Shown: positions 50,099 through 63,721 of the stretch, one piece after another | How the letters are laid out: each line of letters opens with the position of its first letter | How positions within the stretch are numbered: the stretch's first letter is position 1 | Assembly: GCA_013396655.1 (NCBI GenBank) | Contig: WBMV01004888.1 | Location: forward strand, 496,001 to 560,000 | DNA from: Campylorhamphus procurvoides | Taxonomy: Eukaryota > Chordata > Aves > Passeriformes > Dendrocolaptidae | Direction: 5' to 3' | Length of the DNA stretch: 64,000 nt | The notes under the pieces: generated by a model | The model's input: only the letters and a program-made list of their open reading frames with translations | Databases searched by the model: none | What the model was told of the DNA's origin: nothing | Translations under genes and position numbers: made by a program

Positions 50099-51904
50099 AC
50101 TTTCTTTCTTTTTAATTCTCTACTATCTTTAAGTACACTTTCCCAAGGCTTCTAATCCCTGAATATCTGTTCTGAGAATACGATACATCCTTACCATAAT
50201 TATTCTTCATTAAAAAAAAGAAAAAAAAAGACATGTGAAGGGCAGGCTGGGGCTGTAGTCACACACTCCAAAGTTACTGTGCATATTGTTTCACAGTTAC
50301 AACATATTTCTTGAAACACACTTGTATTCTTGTCCAAGGCATAGCCAGCAAGATTCCAATTAACTCCAGTCACAATCCAAAATCTTGGTCAAGACATTTT
50401 GGAATTGCAAAGCAAAAACTGCAAAAAATGGTTGAGCAGTCTTTTTAGATGAGACCCTTTGGAGAAATGGCTTCTCCCTTCTAACACTGAGAAAATCAGT
50501 GTGAAGATTTGTGGTGATTTAAATAAGAGTCATGAAAGATCTCTCCTACAAATCAACTCTACAGCTCCCAGTTTATGAACTTCCAAGCATTGCCCTTGTA
50601 GTAAACAGAATCTTAAAAGAACCTGAAGCTGACAAATAAACTATATAATGTTAATATATATTCTTACACAAGATTCCAGGCTGTTCTTGAAGTCTGAAAC
50701 CACTAAATCCATCTTTATGTAGGTTTTTTGAAAACTTCAGAATGTTTTAAGATCCAGTGTCTTCTCTGCCTAAGTAATGATGTTTATGTGAAGTACTGTA
50801 AAAGCAGATGTTTCAGAGTTAATGAGTACTGGAGGGTCAGAGGGAAGAAATCCAAATGTGCATGTACAGTGCGTAGCATTGATTTACAATACAGATCAGT
50901 ACCAAAAAAAAAAAAAAATCAGCATTTTCTGGAAAAAATGTGGCATGAACTAGGTTCTACAACTACAAAAGGGATCAAACTTCCTCTGAGGCTCATTCAA
51001 GTCTGGTCATCAGGGTTAAAGGACTGGAGCTATATCACAGAGTCAATATTTAAATGTGCAGAAGTGGGTGAATATAAAGTGCCATTGCCATTTTCTCTTT
51101 GTTCCATGGAGGTTTAATGAAGCTCCACATATCAGTGTCTGCAGTCATTGACACATGATATTTTGGCATTTCCTTACACAGCAAGTTTTTGAACTGTCTT
51201 AAAGAAGGTCTAATATGTTTCTTTCATCCTTGATGGAAGAATAGGAGTTGAATAGCCATGTTGCTACCAGATCAAATTGGTCCAAGCTCATTTCAGTTCT
51301 TGAATGAGAAAATAAAATATAGGGTGGCGTTTTAGGGTTGTAGTTTGCTCAGCGTTTTAATTTCTCCAAGTTCAATCCTATTCATGAAACAATTTTGGAT
51401 ATTCATCAGTGGTGGCACCTTCCATGATGTCACTGTCACAAATTGGAGCAGGGAAAAAAGAAGAAAACCAGACATGTTTCCCTTATAGACATTATAGTCC
51501 AGACACAGAGAATTTTGAATAAGATGTGCCCTGTGGTCTGAGAATTAAGAAAGGCTTCACATAACTAAATATTATTTGTGTATTTGCACTAATGTCTGTA
51601 AAACTGTAATAATTCGTGTGAGGTTGAAAACAGGCCCTCTTGTCCAGTTGTAGAAGTGACTTCATTCCAGTTATACACCACTTCCAGTTTCCTCTCCATT
51701 ATGCCAACAAGGCATGCATATTCTGTTATTCCACAGACAGAGGAAACTCCTTTAAATTCGAAGCAGATATGCATGCTTGCTTCATGTGCAGGACCTAATC
51801 CCCTAAATATAGAATTATTGTTTGGTTTTAACTAAGAAAATATGCAATGCAATTTTTTTATGTGCTTTACATTGCTAAACATGTTAAAATATATACAATT
51901 TGAT

Positions 51905-52412
51905 TACTGCATCCAGCTGTGGGGTCTCCAGCACAGGAAGGACATCGACCTGTAGGAGTAAATCCAGATGAGGGCCACCAGGATGAGTAGAGGGATGGAG
52001 CACCTCTCCTATGAGGGAAAGGTTAAGAGATTGGAGTTGGTCAGCGTGGAAAAGAGAAGGCTTAGGGGTGACTTCCAAAACCTGAAGGGAGACAACAAAA
52101 AAATTGGAGACAGACTTCTTGCAAGAGTGTGTAGTGATAGAATAGTGGGAGTGGCTTCACACTGAAAGAGAGTATGTTTAGATAAGATACTAGAAAGAAA
52201 TTCTTTAGTGTGGAGGTGGTGAGGCACTGAAACAGGTTGGCCAGAAAAGTTTTGGATACCCCACCCCTGGAAGTATCCAAGGCCAGACCAGAGGAGGCTT
52301 TGAGCAACTTTGCCTACTGGGAAGTCTCCCTGCTCATGGCAGAGAGGTGAGAACCAAATGATCTTTAAGGTCCTTTCCAACCCAAATGATTCTATGATTC
52401 TGTGCTTCTATG
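51905..52412 (+). mobile_element. CR1 LINE fragment: ORF2 end plus full 3' UTR
   Basis: This is the longest sense-strand CR1 piece. It starts in the ORF2 C-terminus ('ctgcatccagctgtggggtc', 'caggaaggacatcgacctgt') and continues through 'agggccaccaggatgagtag', 'gagcacctctcctatgaggg', 'gtgtgtagtgatagaatagt', 'gaaagaaattctttagtgtg', 'gaggtggtgaggcactgaaa', 'cccctggaagtatccaaggc', 'ctcatggcagagaggtgaga', 'atgatctttaaggtcctttc' and a tail 'gattctatgattctgtgctt'. The 3' end is complete. Premature stops in the ORF2 portion make it dead. The 65- and 123-codon frames within it are shadows. Confidence 0.96.
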
Positions 52413-55400
52413 ATGTAAGTGCAATATGATATAATTGTATATCATACTGGAAAATGGAGTTGGGTTAGGGTGTACTTCCACCTTTCATGATACGCTGAAA
52501 TTATGGAGTTATGGAATTATGAAGTTGACCTTATTACACCAGAAAATAAATGAGTTTCACCTAAAGCTTAATGGATAGACATTGATGAAAAAGATGGGAT
52601 AGTTCATCTATAAATTCAGCTGATAATTTTTCTCTCCTAGTTTGACTCCTGTCACTTAAGGACACAGGCCTCCTTAAACCAAATTGTATGAATAACACTG
52701 CAGTATGTTCTGAATTAATGCAAGAATACTTTGTTGTCTCAGTATTGCTGGAGCAGAATTAAAACACTTTGTAAAAAAGCTCTTGGTTTTGGATTTCTGA
52801 ACTACCTAGAAGTGTTCGGGGGATTTTTTTTTTTTGGTTGGTTTGTTTTTCTTTTGAGCAATAATTGTCAAGATATTAGAAAAAATACCAGAAATACAGA
52901 TACAGATCTGTTGTGTTGGCTGTACTGCAACAGTTTGGGGCAGGGATTTCTGTACTGAAAAACTATATCCTGAATAATTGTGTTGACAGCTGTAGTGCTA
53001 AAAATCATGTCTTGTTTTCTTTTTTTTTGTTTTCAAGTTGGGCAGAAGTGTAATTTAATTGATTAGATTTATTTGTTATTGAACTATTTGTCCTGCTTCA
53101 CACATACTAACCAGTCCAAAAGAGGCTCATTAACAGATGCTACTTCTCTGTTTGAAGTCATTGATGACTATAACTGCCTTTCCTGGTAACAAGTCTAAAT
53201 TTTGTATTTTATCATAAAACATGAAGAAATGGAAGTTGAGTAAAATTTCAAACACCCTGTTCCAAATGATCAGTTAGTATTTTCCATCAAAGACTGAGAT
53301 TTTAAATGTAACTATGATTTCAAAGAAGTGAGGATGATTAAGTAATACACATATTCGGAGCACAGTAACTAAATTCGTAAATACTGTTCATATATATTGT
53401 GTCTGGTAAGAAGTGCTGACAGAATCTTTTGCTTTCATTGTTGCAATACAGTTGTAATTTGACTATATATATATATTTAAATTTTGACAGAATTAGAAAA
53501 AAAAACAATTCCCAAACCAAAATATAATTAGTATTATTTTTAAAATTGCTATGGAAAAGAAAAAGAGATCTGGAGCAAGCTTGGTGTATGGTGTCAGTAT
53601 GTAATCCAGGTAAAGACTTGGTCTATAACCTGAAAATTTTGGTCTGCTTCATAACAAAGCTATTAGCACTGCTGACTTTAGTAATGGAACTTCCCCTCCA
53701 CCTTCTCTTCCCACAAACCTGATTGTTTTTCATTTAAGCACAATAAAATATGCTCTGTAAAACCTCAAGTCCAAACAATACACGTGAGCATGCCACACAA
53801 CCAAACCCCCATGGGATGGAAAAGATTTCATGGGCTTCGCAGTCTTATAAGTGTCTAGTCTTCGTGACCATTTTGAGAAAACATCTGTGCTTGCTAGATA
53901 CTTGCTTGGATTTTTCTATAGATGCTCTTTGAAAGTAAAAATGGGAAAAAAATTTAAAAAAAACCCAGGTATTGTATCAGAACATTTGCAAGACTTTAAA
54001 GCTTCAGGTTCTGAAAGCATTGTGTACACAGTAAAATAAATTGGCTAACTGTAAGCATTATTTTTTAGATATTGATATAGGGGAGTTAGCAGATATGATG
54101 CTTAAACACATGGAAGATTAGATTTTTAAGAATAAAACTTTGAAATTTAATTTGCACATTAAATTTTCTAGAGTGAGTCTTCAATTTTTCAGTTTAAAAA
54201 TATTATACTCACATGCTTGTGATCTGCTCCAGAATATAGAGTGTATGTCTCAAAGAGACAATATCATCAAAAAGTCTGAGAATTTAATATTTCCACATCC
54301 TACATCTAAGGTTGAGCTAGTGCTATTCTCAAAATTACTAAGTATGAAACAACTGTATCCTTTCTTTTTTCACATACATATTCTCAGTGATGTCATAGAA
54401 GAATTGAAAAGCCTTTAAAGAAATCGTGTGTGGGTTGTTACATTCCTTTCCCAGGCTGATGAATCTCATTCTTAAACTGTCCATGTTGTTAAAGCCCTTG
54501 CTCATCTTGTCACCACCTTCTGACCCCTTTTTGCATTGTTCTTGTGTTTTTCCAGAAAGGATTAGAACACTCTACAGTGCCCTAGACGTCAATGTTGCAC
54601 ACATTTAATGCCACAATCTATTCTTTACTCCCTTCCTAATAATTCTGATTTTTTTCTTTGTTTGTTGACCATTGATGAACACTGAACTTACATTCTCATA
54701 CAATTAACTCCTATTGCTTTATGACCCCTTCCTGAGTGGTAAGGGTTGGCTCAGAAGCTGCCTTTGTACACTGACATTGGGATTGTTTTCTCTTGTTTCA
54801 CTTTATAGTGAATGTTGTCTGCACTTTTAGTGCCCTGCCACTCACTGTCATTCCCCCACTCATTCATTCTTCAGTACATAATTAGATTTGCAGGTTACTG
54901 GCTGTCCTTATCAGCCTCCCACAGAAATGGATGTTGATTGCAGTGTGGGTTCCTTGAATATAAGCTAGGTACCTCTAGATGGAGTCAGGAGCTTTTGTCT
55001 GTGTAAGGCTGGCAAGTGCAGAGGAGTTGTTTTGCTTCTGGTAAGTTTTGGATGTGATAGACTCCCCAGGAGGAGCTGGACACTGAGTGACTTGAATAGG
55101 AGGTTTTTTGCCTTTAATTTCTTCTGCTTCCTTTTTGTGACAGGATCTTTCACAAGCATTGACTTTGCAGGAGAACAGAGGTTTAACTTTGAAAAAGGTA
55201 TAGTAGATGTACTAACACATTCTTCTGGACTTCAGACTTGGATGCAGCTTGCAGAGGATTAGAGCTGTGAATTAGAACAGCCCTTAGAGATTTACCACAA
55301 AGTCATCCATTTCAGGCCTGTTATGTCTTCTCATGTTTCGTTTTTTGTTATCTCAAACCACCAATTGCAGTAGATGGGCTGTAACTTTCACAGCAGGTGT

Positions 55401-57839
55401 GTCTGTAGTGCACTTTATTTACACCAATAACTTTCCTTATCACACTATTGCTTAAGGTCAACTTTTAAATTACATTTTTACTTCAGAAAAAAAAATCTTT
55501 AAAATTAAAACCAAAACAAAAACCCCAGATAAAACCAAACAAACCACAAAGCAACTCTGGAGCAAAATATAACCATGAAATTCCACAAAGTACAGTATTC
55601 TATAAAAGAATAGAAAGTAGAGCTAGTTCAAGCAACAGTGTCTGGATACAATTATGATTGTTTCCCCCAGTCCTATAGCCATCCTCAGAAGAGGTGGATT
55701 GAATAAGTTTTTTTATTGCTGTCAGTAAAATCATTCTTGGTAGTAGAAAAAATTGTTCACATTCATCTGTGTCCACCTTCCCCATTTCAGTCTGAGCATT
55801 CCTTCATCAGTCCTACTTCTCTACAAAGGAAAGTTGTTTAGATAAACATCTGTCCTTTCATAACCAAGACCTGTAGCAACAAACATCCACAACTACAACT
55901 ACATTAAAGATGTAAACTTAGGGCCTAATGACTACTAAAGAATCTGTCCATCTAAGGAACATTCTAGTAAGAAAACTTGTGGGTTTTGACCTGCATGTAA
56001 TAACGGCACAGTAGCAACTCAGAGTGCTTATCTTGTCACAAATGTTTGCTGGTTTATATTGGGCCAACAGTAAAGATAGAAATGAGATGCCCTACCTGAG
56101 CAACTTTCTTAATCCAAGGTGTGTTGCAGACATGAAATGAAAACTGGAGATTTATTCCGCTTCAGAGAATTCCTTCTAGCCAACTTTTTGTGTCTTGGTT
56201 TTACTATTATGGTGTGACTGTGCACTAATTTTTTATATTCTCATTTGGTAAAAATTCATTAAAAATGTGTCTGTACATATAATTGTGTATAAAAGTAGAA
56301 AACAAAGAGAAGGTCTGGTGAAACACTTGACATTTTTCTCTTTATTGCTCTGCTTTTTCCCCTCTGCCCAGCTCCCCATTTTACAGCTCTGCTTTCACAT
56401 TTCATCTTCTGCCTGGTATGTGAGTGGGAGAAATTAGGTCCCTGGCAGGTAGTTCAGTTTCTCAGTGTTCTGGTATGACTTCTGTATATTTCCAATATGA
56501 GGAAGACTTACTAAATTAATAAATACATAGATATGAATTGGTAAATATCAGATGTATTTCTTAAATCACCTTACACAGCAATTCTGTTATGGAGAATCTC
56601 ACTTGCAGACAAAAGCTTACATACATCCCTCAAGCAACCATGACAGCAGTGTTCAGTGGATTTGGTAACCTCTCAAGTTGTTCTACCATCATTATGGCTT
56701 ACCTTTGTTTTCTCTTTCCTATTAAATGGCAAGTTTCTAGAAGAAAAACATTCACAGATGAGTTAATTACACCATTTGATGCAAAACTGCAGTCAGGAGA
56801 CTTTATAAATCAGTAACAAAGTAATCTCAAATGTAACAGCATCCAAGTACTGCGAATTAAGTTATCAGTGGGATCGGGGTGCCCAGGCCAAGCTTACTTG
56901 GAAAGTACTTTGCACTTTGTGAACTCCCCAGAGTATGTGGGTAGCTCTCCATAACATACCTGAATCTTGTCTTCTTCTCATTCCCAGCTGTTTGGTTACC
57001 AGAGTACCCAAGCATCTAAGAGATTATTAGCCAGAGGTGGCATTAATTTTCTTTGCCAGAAGTACTTTCTCCTTTTCCTTCTTCCTCCAAAGAGGATCTC
57101 TATTTTTTGCTACTCCAAATCCTTAAATAACTTCTCTGTACAGGTATTGGCATCTTAGTAATTGCACTCAGATTTTCTCCATATTTAATTTTTACCCTTT
57201 AGAACTTGCATTCAAAGTTGATTATATTTTAGAACTAGCAAAAATAACAACACTCCTCCCAACACCCAAATGCTGTTTTTCTATTTTAGTGACATAATAT
57301 ATTTGAGTAGTGAATGGCTTTTAGAGCCATTGCTTCCAGGTCTATTACTGTTTTCAGGAAATTTAAGTGAAAGTCTTTAACAGGATTCAGAGTGCAAAAT
57401 GGGTAGATTTCAGTCAAATTCATCAGCACCAGAAAAACACAAATAAATCATTCTGAATTTATTTTAATAATTAATTTTTAATGCCTATGGAACAGGGAAA
57501 GACAACTTCTGCAAAGAAGTCATGATTTAACAGAAGTAGGGAGTCTAGGATCTCTACTGAGCAATTTCGATCACTGTTATGTTAGATTTGCCATGAGAAG
57601 AGCAGGTGAGTTTCACAGGGAATATGTAGAGGCAGCAAACTTTGAAAGAACTTTTCTATAGTCTGTCAAAATAAAAGTTTTAAGAGCAGAATGAAAAATA
57701 AAGAAAAGGCAAGAAGGCAGGAAACTTTAAGAGCATCATAGTGGAAAGCATATTAAAACAAGAAGAGGTGCATCTACATGGCTAAAATCCCCCATAATTA
57801 ATGGGTTTATTTAATATTAAAGAAAACAGACTTTTTAAG
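52413..57839. other. Unique sequence, no recognised gene
   Basis: Contains a poly-T/G stretch (about 52825-52855), an A-rich C-punctuated tract (55483-55556), a short (TA)n at about 53463-53477 and one weak exon-like segment at 55144-55197. The frames of 75 to 92 codons do not resemble known proteins. Confidence 0.5.
55144..55197 (+). other. Weak 54-bp exon-like segment
   Basis: A long pyrimidine tract ending 'ttctgcttcctttttgtgacag' makes a strong acceptor at 55143. A donor-like 'aaag|gtatag' follows 54 bases later but is below average. The frame in phase 1 reads SFTSIDFAGEQRFNFEK with no stop. The protein is unrecognised, and short open segments like this arise by chance. Confidence 0.2.
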
Positions 57840-58600
57840 ATAGAACAGAACCAGATTGCTGTAAGGGACCTACAAAAATCATCTGGTTTGACTGCCTGAC
57901 CAATTCAGGGCTGACCAAGTTAAAGCATGTTATTTAGGGTATTGTCCAAATATCTTTTGAACACTTTTATGCTTGTGAGCATTGACTACCTTTCCAGTAA
58001 ACCTTTTCCAGTGTTTGACCACCCACTCAGTAAGAAATGCTTCCTATTTCCATGTCTAAACTCCCTGGTGGAGTTTCCAGGGAGGAGGCCTCAGCACCTT
58101 CCTCTCCATTTCTCCTCCTCAGGAAGCTGGAGAGAGAGCAATGAGGTCACTCTTCAGCCCCCTTTCCTCCAAACTAAACAAACCCAACATCCTTAGCTGC
58201 TCCTTACAGGACGTACCTTCCAGCCCTCTCACCAGCTTTGTTGTCCTCTGGATCATTCAAAAACCTTCATAGTCTTCTTAATTTTGTGGGGCCCAGAAAT
58301 GCACTCAAGGTGAGGCTGTCTCAACACTGAGTGCAGTAGGACAATCACCTCTTTTGTCCATCTGGTTATATGCTGTGTTTGACACACCCCAGGATGGGCT
58401 TTGCCTTTTGGCTGTCGGTGCACACACTGCTGACTCATATTGTGCTGCTGCCAACAAGCACTCCCAGATCCCTTCCTGCAGGGCTGCTCTCCAGCCACTC
58501 CTATCCCCATCTTTACTTGCTCCTCACCTTACCCTGTCCTAGGTGCAGAATCTGGCACTTGCACTTGTCAAATTACATCCCACTAATCGCACCAGTACAG
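57840..58600 (-). pseudogene. CR1 LINE, antisense: 3' UTR plus ORF2 C-terminal part
   Basis: The complement of the CR1 3' end starts at 57840 ('tagaacagaaccagattgct'), followed by 'ccagtgtttgaccaccca', 'agtaagaaatgcttcctatt', 'gagagcaatgaggtcactct', 'ctcaccagctttgttgtcct', 'tggggcccagaaatgcactc', 'gcacacactgctgactcata', 'caacaagcactcccagatcc' and 'gcagaatctggcactt'. On the minus strand this decodes pieces such as LLHSVLRQPHLECISGPHK, the decayed CR1 ORF2 'S-x-L-R-P-x-L-E-Y-C-x-x-x-W-x-P' segment. At roughly 760 bases it is the longest CR1 copy here. Several indels and stops make it non-functional. Confidence 0.93.
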
Positions 58601-61600
58601 AAAGGCTAAATTGTATGCTAGGTGGTCTGTAGATCAAATGAGTCTTTAGGTTTGCTTGGGTGGTCTTTTGGAGAGGTTTTTTGGTTGTTTTTTGTTTTTT
58701 TGTTTTTTTTGAAGCAGCATACTGTTTCAGGTTCTCATACAACCCCAAATATTTCAGTGAATGCCCTAGGCAAAAAGCTGGCAACTAACTTACAGGCAGC
58801 ACACAGTACTCACCAGTTGTACACCAGCCGCTGTAAACAGCTTGAAATTGCTTATTCCTATCCAGCCCCACCACAGAGTGCAGATGGCAGGAGAGAGGAG
58901 CAGAAAGCAGCCAGGTATCATTTGCCAACTGGACCTCAGCACTGGCCACACTGGAGACATGAGCAAGGCTGTTTTTTAGCATGTTCTTACTGTCTGCCTC
59001 CTGCCAAGGGCAGATGTCTGCCAAGCCATTGAGAACAACAGCAGCCAACAGCTCATCCCACTTTCCCTGTCCCTGAGGAGATGATGCAGGCAGGCTGAGA
59101 GACTGGGGCTGAGATGTGGTGACTTGTAGCACTACAGATTCGTCAGTGTGTCTTATCTCAGTGGTATCTTACCTAAATCCAGGCCTGGTGTATAGAATCT
59201 GCAAGTCCAAGAGATGAAGAGCAACAGTAGAAGTTCCTCTGTGATTATGTAAGAAAGGGCAGAATGTGATTTTCTAATCTAATCCAAAAACATACCCTGG
59301 GAAACCAGACAAAGTACACATCAGTAAGCAAGTGAGAACAATGAGTACCTACAGATTAATAAGAAAAGGATTCCCATATCATGAGCACACTAGGAAAAAA
59401 AAAAACAAACAAACCAAAACTGGTTCCTTAACAGTGATCTATAAAGAAAATACAAATTAATTGTTGGATTAGAAAACAGAGGGAAACTGTTATATAGCAA
59501 GCCTACTGAAGACTTATTAGTGACCTGGAAGAGAAACCTGGAATAATTTAGTGAGGTTAATGCAGTTTGAGAATGGTGCAAAATTACTCCAGAATTTCCA
59601 TTCTTCCATAGATGCCATAAGCCCGGGATGCCAGCAGTCTATCTCCACAGACCCCTAAGCTTTGGTCACTGAGCTGCTCAGCTAACGAATCGACATTCCT
59701 GATGTATGTGAGAGGAATAGTGTGGAAATCACTGTTCCCCCTCACAAGACCTTTTCACACATCCTTACTCAGTGGCAATGAACTGAAAAAGGTTGCTGCT
59801 CCTACTTTCAAGAAAACTTTATTAAGATCTGATGTTGTTGTTGCTCCTCAAAGTGTTTTGGCACAGAGCAGTGTTTGCACTCTTTAAAATAGTTGGTCTG
59901 TGGTAAGCCAGTTGTTTTCAACTAGAATGGATTGAGGAGCTCTTGCCCTGTTGCCCTGGATGCCTTGGGCTGGTTCTGTCTGTTGAGCTGTGCCTGCAGG
60001 AGAGCCTTCAGCTGATACATCAGGAACTAAATGGGAGTATGTGCAACAACAATAGGTGGTTTCTGCTGCATAGGGTGCAAAACTACAAGGGATACTGCGA
60101 GAAATGCTTAGTTCTGGGCAGTTTGAAATCACCAGACCTCATACTCTAGATTTCATGGCTGCAAAGTCTGTGTCACTTGGGAGCTGTTTAGACCATGCAA
60201 TCATTAATCCACCTCTATTTGTTCTGTGTTTTCAAGATTATTAGTATAAATAGTAAAGCACGTAGCAGGGTTTGTTCTTAGTTTTCGCATGTGTGTTTTG
60301 GGTTTGTTTGCCTCAAATGAAAGTTAAAACTTACAGTGCTACACATAGTCATTGTAGGGCTGTGGATTTCCTCCTCCTGAACTTATGCCTGCACTTCTGT
60401 CCATACATGCGATTGCTGAGACATATATATATAAAATAAACCTTTCACCTATTTCCCTTCTTTAACTTCAGTAGAAGCTACTGGTTCTTCTTACCTTTAA
60501 GCATTTGTGTAAGTCTTCATGTTGGCAACAGTGACAATTGTATTTCTTCCAACTGGTACATGTATTTAGTCAGATTTTTCTTCCTGCAATGTATTTTATA
60601 TTAAAAAATGTCAGTTCATCAAAAGTAAAGTGTTTTCTTAATTTTTTTCTTTCAATGAAAATTCAAAATACTGTTTAGATAGGTAACAATGTTTCATTTT
60701 AATCTTTGTGAAACAAAATCTAATCTTCTATTTTGAAATAACTCATTTCAGTGTTTTCTTTACTTCATATTCATACAGCAACAAAGAAAAGCCTAGAAAA
60801 TTAAATTAAATATATTGATTTTTCAACATTAAACACATTACTTGGGGGACTTTTTGGCTAACAATATTTGCATGAAAAGCTTTTGTTCAGCGACAGAAGA
60901 AAAAGCATTTCAAAATTAACAGCTTAAGACACGGCTTCTACATGTTTTTCATGGACAGACAAAAATGCATGTCATAGCAGTATGAGATTTTACTAAGTGC
61001 TTTAACATTCTTAAACTAAAATCTGATGGTTATTTAATAATTAATTTACCGGTGCAAAACACTCCATTCTGTGTCTCATAATTAATTGTTCATCTTCTAT
61101 ATTAGTTGTAAGAACTAGAGAGTTTTAAGCACTTAAGTTTGATTGTTTCTGTGAACTGAGAAACAGTCTCTAACCAAGAGCCGTTTTCAGAATGGCTGTC
61201 ACACAGCAACGTATAATTCCTTTAGCTTTTAACGAGAGGAAAAATTCCAACACATTGAAATTTTATTATTCTAAAATGTTCATCTTCCTCTAAGTTTTGT
61301 GAAACAATGGTTTCTCCAGCCTTGTACAAACTGTGCAGAGAAATGCACACAGGTAAGCTTCTCTTAGATCCATGAATCAGATACCCCCTGTGCCAAAATT
61401 TGAGCCACATGTTGACAGACTTAAAAACTCATGCAGCATGAAGAACATCAGCTTACTATTCTAGCTAGAAACAAAATTCAGAAGACTCAGCATCCTGTTT
61501 TTTAAAGGATATCACTGACTAGCCCCCCAGATACAAAAATCTGAGCATATGCATGACATGTACATAACACAGCTGACATGTAGCATTCTCTGCCTTCATC

Positions 61601-63721
61601 GTGAATGCTGGGAATTAGATATTCGTGTACAAGTCTTATTTGAGGAGGGTGTGCTTTGGAGGGTGACAAGCTGAAAGACCAAAGAATTATACAAAAAAAA
61701 AAACCCAAAACACTAAAAATTCTGGTAACTTGGTGTATTCAAAGATGTCTTATATTCAGAGGCATAGAAAACATATTGAGAAAGAGCAACCTCTTCTACA
61801 GCATCTGAAACTGAGAACTTGGAAATCACTGCAAAATTATTAATCTTTTCAGAACTGGTAGGAAAATTTGCTCATATTTCAAAGAACAACATAAAACTTA
61901 ATTCATGAGGAAGAAGAATTCTTGGGGGGAAAAAAAAAAAAACAAAACCAAAAAAAACCACCCCAAACCGAAAGCAGAAAGAAAGGCCCATGGACTGCTG
62001 TAATACCAAATGCAAGCAGCAACTGCCCATACTCAAGATGAACTATTAGTGTGTGTCCTACTTTCTATATCCATGTCACTGGTCCTTCACAATGTTTTCA
62101 TTACAATTAAATACTCCTTTAACTTTTCCAAATCAAGTTGAAAGCACCAGAAAACCAGGAAAAAAAAAACATAGGAGCAGGAAGTTGTTTTACATTGTGA
62201 CAGTAACTGAACTTTAGCAGTAACCATATTTGCCAGAAATTTATGAAACCTTGCTCTGGGCAAATTTACATTAAACAAATTTCTAATTTGTTGTATAATT
62301 ATAATCAGTTAAATAATGCCATTCAAATATCATGAATAATGCAATTCTCCTTTGTATTCACCAGGGACTTGAATTTTAATAATTCTCATCAGTCTGGACA
62401 GTTTGCTTTTTGGGGCAGAAATGTAGGAATTTATCTGAGATTTTTCTGAAGTATTTTACCTTCTGGAATTCAGGGAAACTAAAAATGCTGATAGTTCTGT
62501 CATGAAGTGAGTAACAAAAGCCTAGATAACAGTTCATAAATCATAACCACAGTTTATTATTTACGAGAAATTTTTCCTCTCTAAAACAAAACAAATGCAT
62601 TTAGCCATGAAAGAGTCAGACAGGCTGCATAAAGAGGCCTCTTGGTCCAATTTCTCAGTATGAAAAGAAACAGCATAAAATTCTGGTCCGAACAAATCCA
62701 GTGGCTGCTGTGTCAAATAGGATTAGGATTAGTCCCCGTAACCTCAATTTCTGTTCACAACATAGAAAGCCAGTTCCAACCAAGTAAGGGATATGTAGAT
62801 ATTCTAGTCCTGCTGTTTACTGTCATGCTATTACTCATCTATCAGATCAGCTTTTCTCCCCTTTATGAGCCTGTGCCTGTAGTGAGATCATTTCATTCCC
62901 TTTTGCAAGCTGAATCCAAAATTCCAGATAGCAATTTGTGTATGACAGACAAAGCTGTAAGATAGTATTTTGCCAAACAGAGACACATCAAGTGGGTTTT
63001 TTTGTACATTTTCTGGGTGCATTGCTTGTGTATAAGAAAACTCAAACACTTAGCTCTTTACAGATGAGTGCTCAGCTCTTCTGGGTAAAAGAAAAAGAGA
63101 AAGAAGTAAGGGAGCCTCAACCTTAGCTAGGTACATGATCTCTCAATAGTGTACTTCTGGAAACATATGGCCACTTTCTTTCCACCCACTCATTAGACAT
63201 AAATTGAGGTTGCAAAGGGTTCAATTTCTGATTTTAAAGATGGGATTGAGTCAGGTGATCATTGGACACATACAAGCAGTGTAGAAACCACACATTATTC
63301 AAGAAAAGTTACAAGCTCAGAGACACAGCCATCCTCTAAGGTGACTCATGTGACAGAGACATGGTGATTGGCATAGAAAGAGATTGAATGCACTGGGCTA
63401 TGGCAAATCCTGACCAGATGCAAAAGAACCAAGAACACCTAGGAATGGTGTTGCACATAAGTGAACCAGAGAAAGGCTATTACCTTCAATTTCCATCCTG
63501 GGAGAAAGTTTATCTACAGTAGGAAAAAAAAAAAAAACAAACCTAAAAGTGATGTCCATACCTCACTCTTTGCCCTTGTTGCAAGATCTGCTATGGGCTG
63601 AACTAAAAATTATGTTGCATTTATACAGCATCATTCACCCTGATGATCCTTCCCTAGTATGTCACATTTCAACAGCTGTCATGAACGGAAGCCTAGCTCA
63701 CTTTTCCCAATTTTTCTGTTA
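58601..63721. other. Unique sequence with T- and A-rich tracts
   Basis: No gene was recognised. Low-complexity tracts occur at 58677-58710 (T-runs punctuated by G), 59397-59412 (A-rich), 60422-60432 (TA-rich), 61924-61970 (a G-run, then A-runs punctuated by C) and 63521-63541 (A-rich). The 136-codon frame at 58622-59032 and the 107-codon frame at 62642-62965 resemble nothing I know. A weak LINE-like echo around 59510-59585 was not accepted. Confidence 0.5.
61924..61970 (+). repeat. A-rich low-complexity tract, C-punctuated
   Basis: A six-base G-run leads into a run of about 13 A, then 'caaaaccaaaaaaaaccaccc'-type sequence. It belongs to the same compositional class as the tracts at 11387, 47223 and 55483. 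Confidence 0.85.

Larger units (their letters stand above)
46826..51904. other. Unique sequence with low-complexity tracts
   Basis: Contains the hairpin at 46898, the A-rich tract at 47223, an AT/TG-rich stretch at about 48297-48355 and the pyrimidine repeat with an N at 50061. The 49000-49110 block has ATTA-type cores and is possibly conserved non-coding. The frame at 50728-51117 (129 codons) includes a lysine run from a poly-A tract and is not a recognisable protein. Confidence 0.5.

Noticed and set aside
58622..59032. 136-codon plus-strand frame with an overlapping 115-codon minus-strand frame
   Set aside because: The N-terminal part is translated T-rich low-complexity sequence; no domain is seen, and open frames on both strands here indicate low stop density.
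59510..59585. Possible LINE reverse-transcriptase echo ('agtgacctggaagag...')
   Set aside because: Only a faint resemblance to a LINE 'ND-L-x-x' region, with no continuing similarity in either direction.
62642..62965. 107-codon frame with a possible transmembrane helix
   Set aside because: Hydrophobic stretches are common in T-rich DNA; there is no family match and no splice or promoter support.
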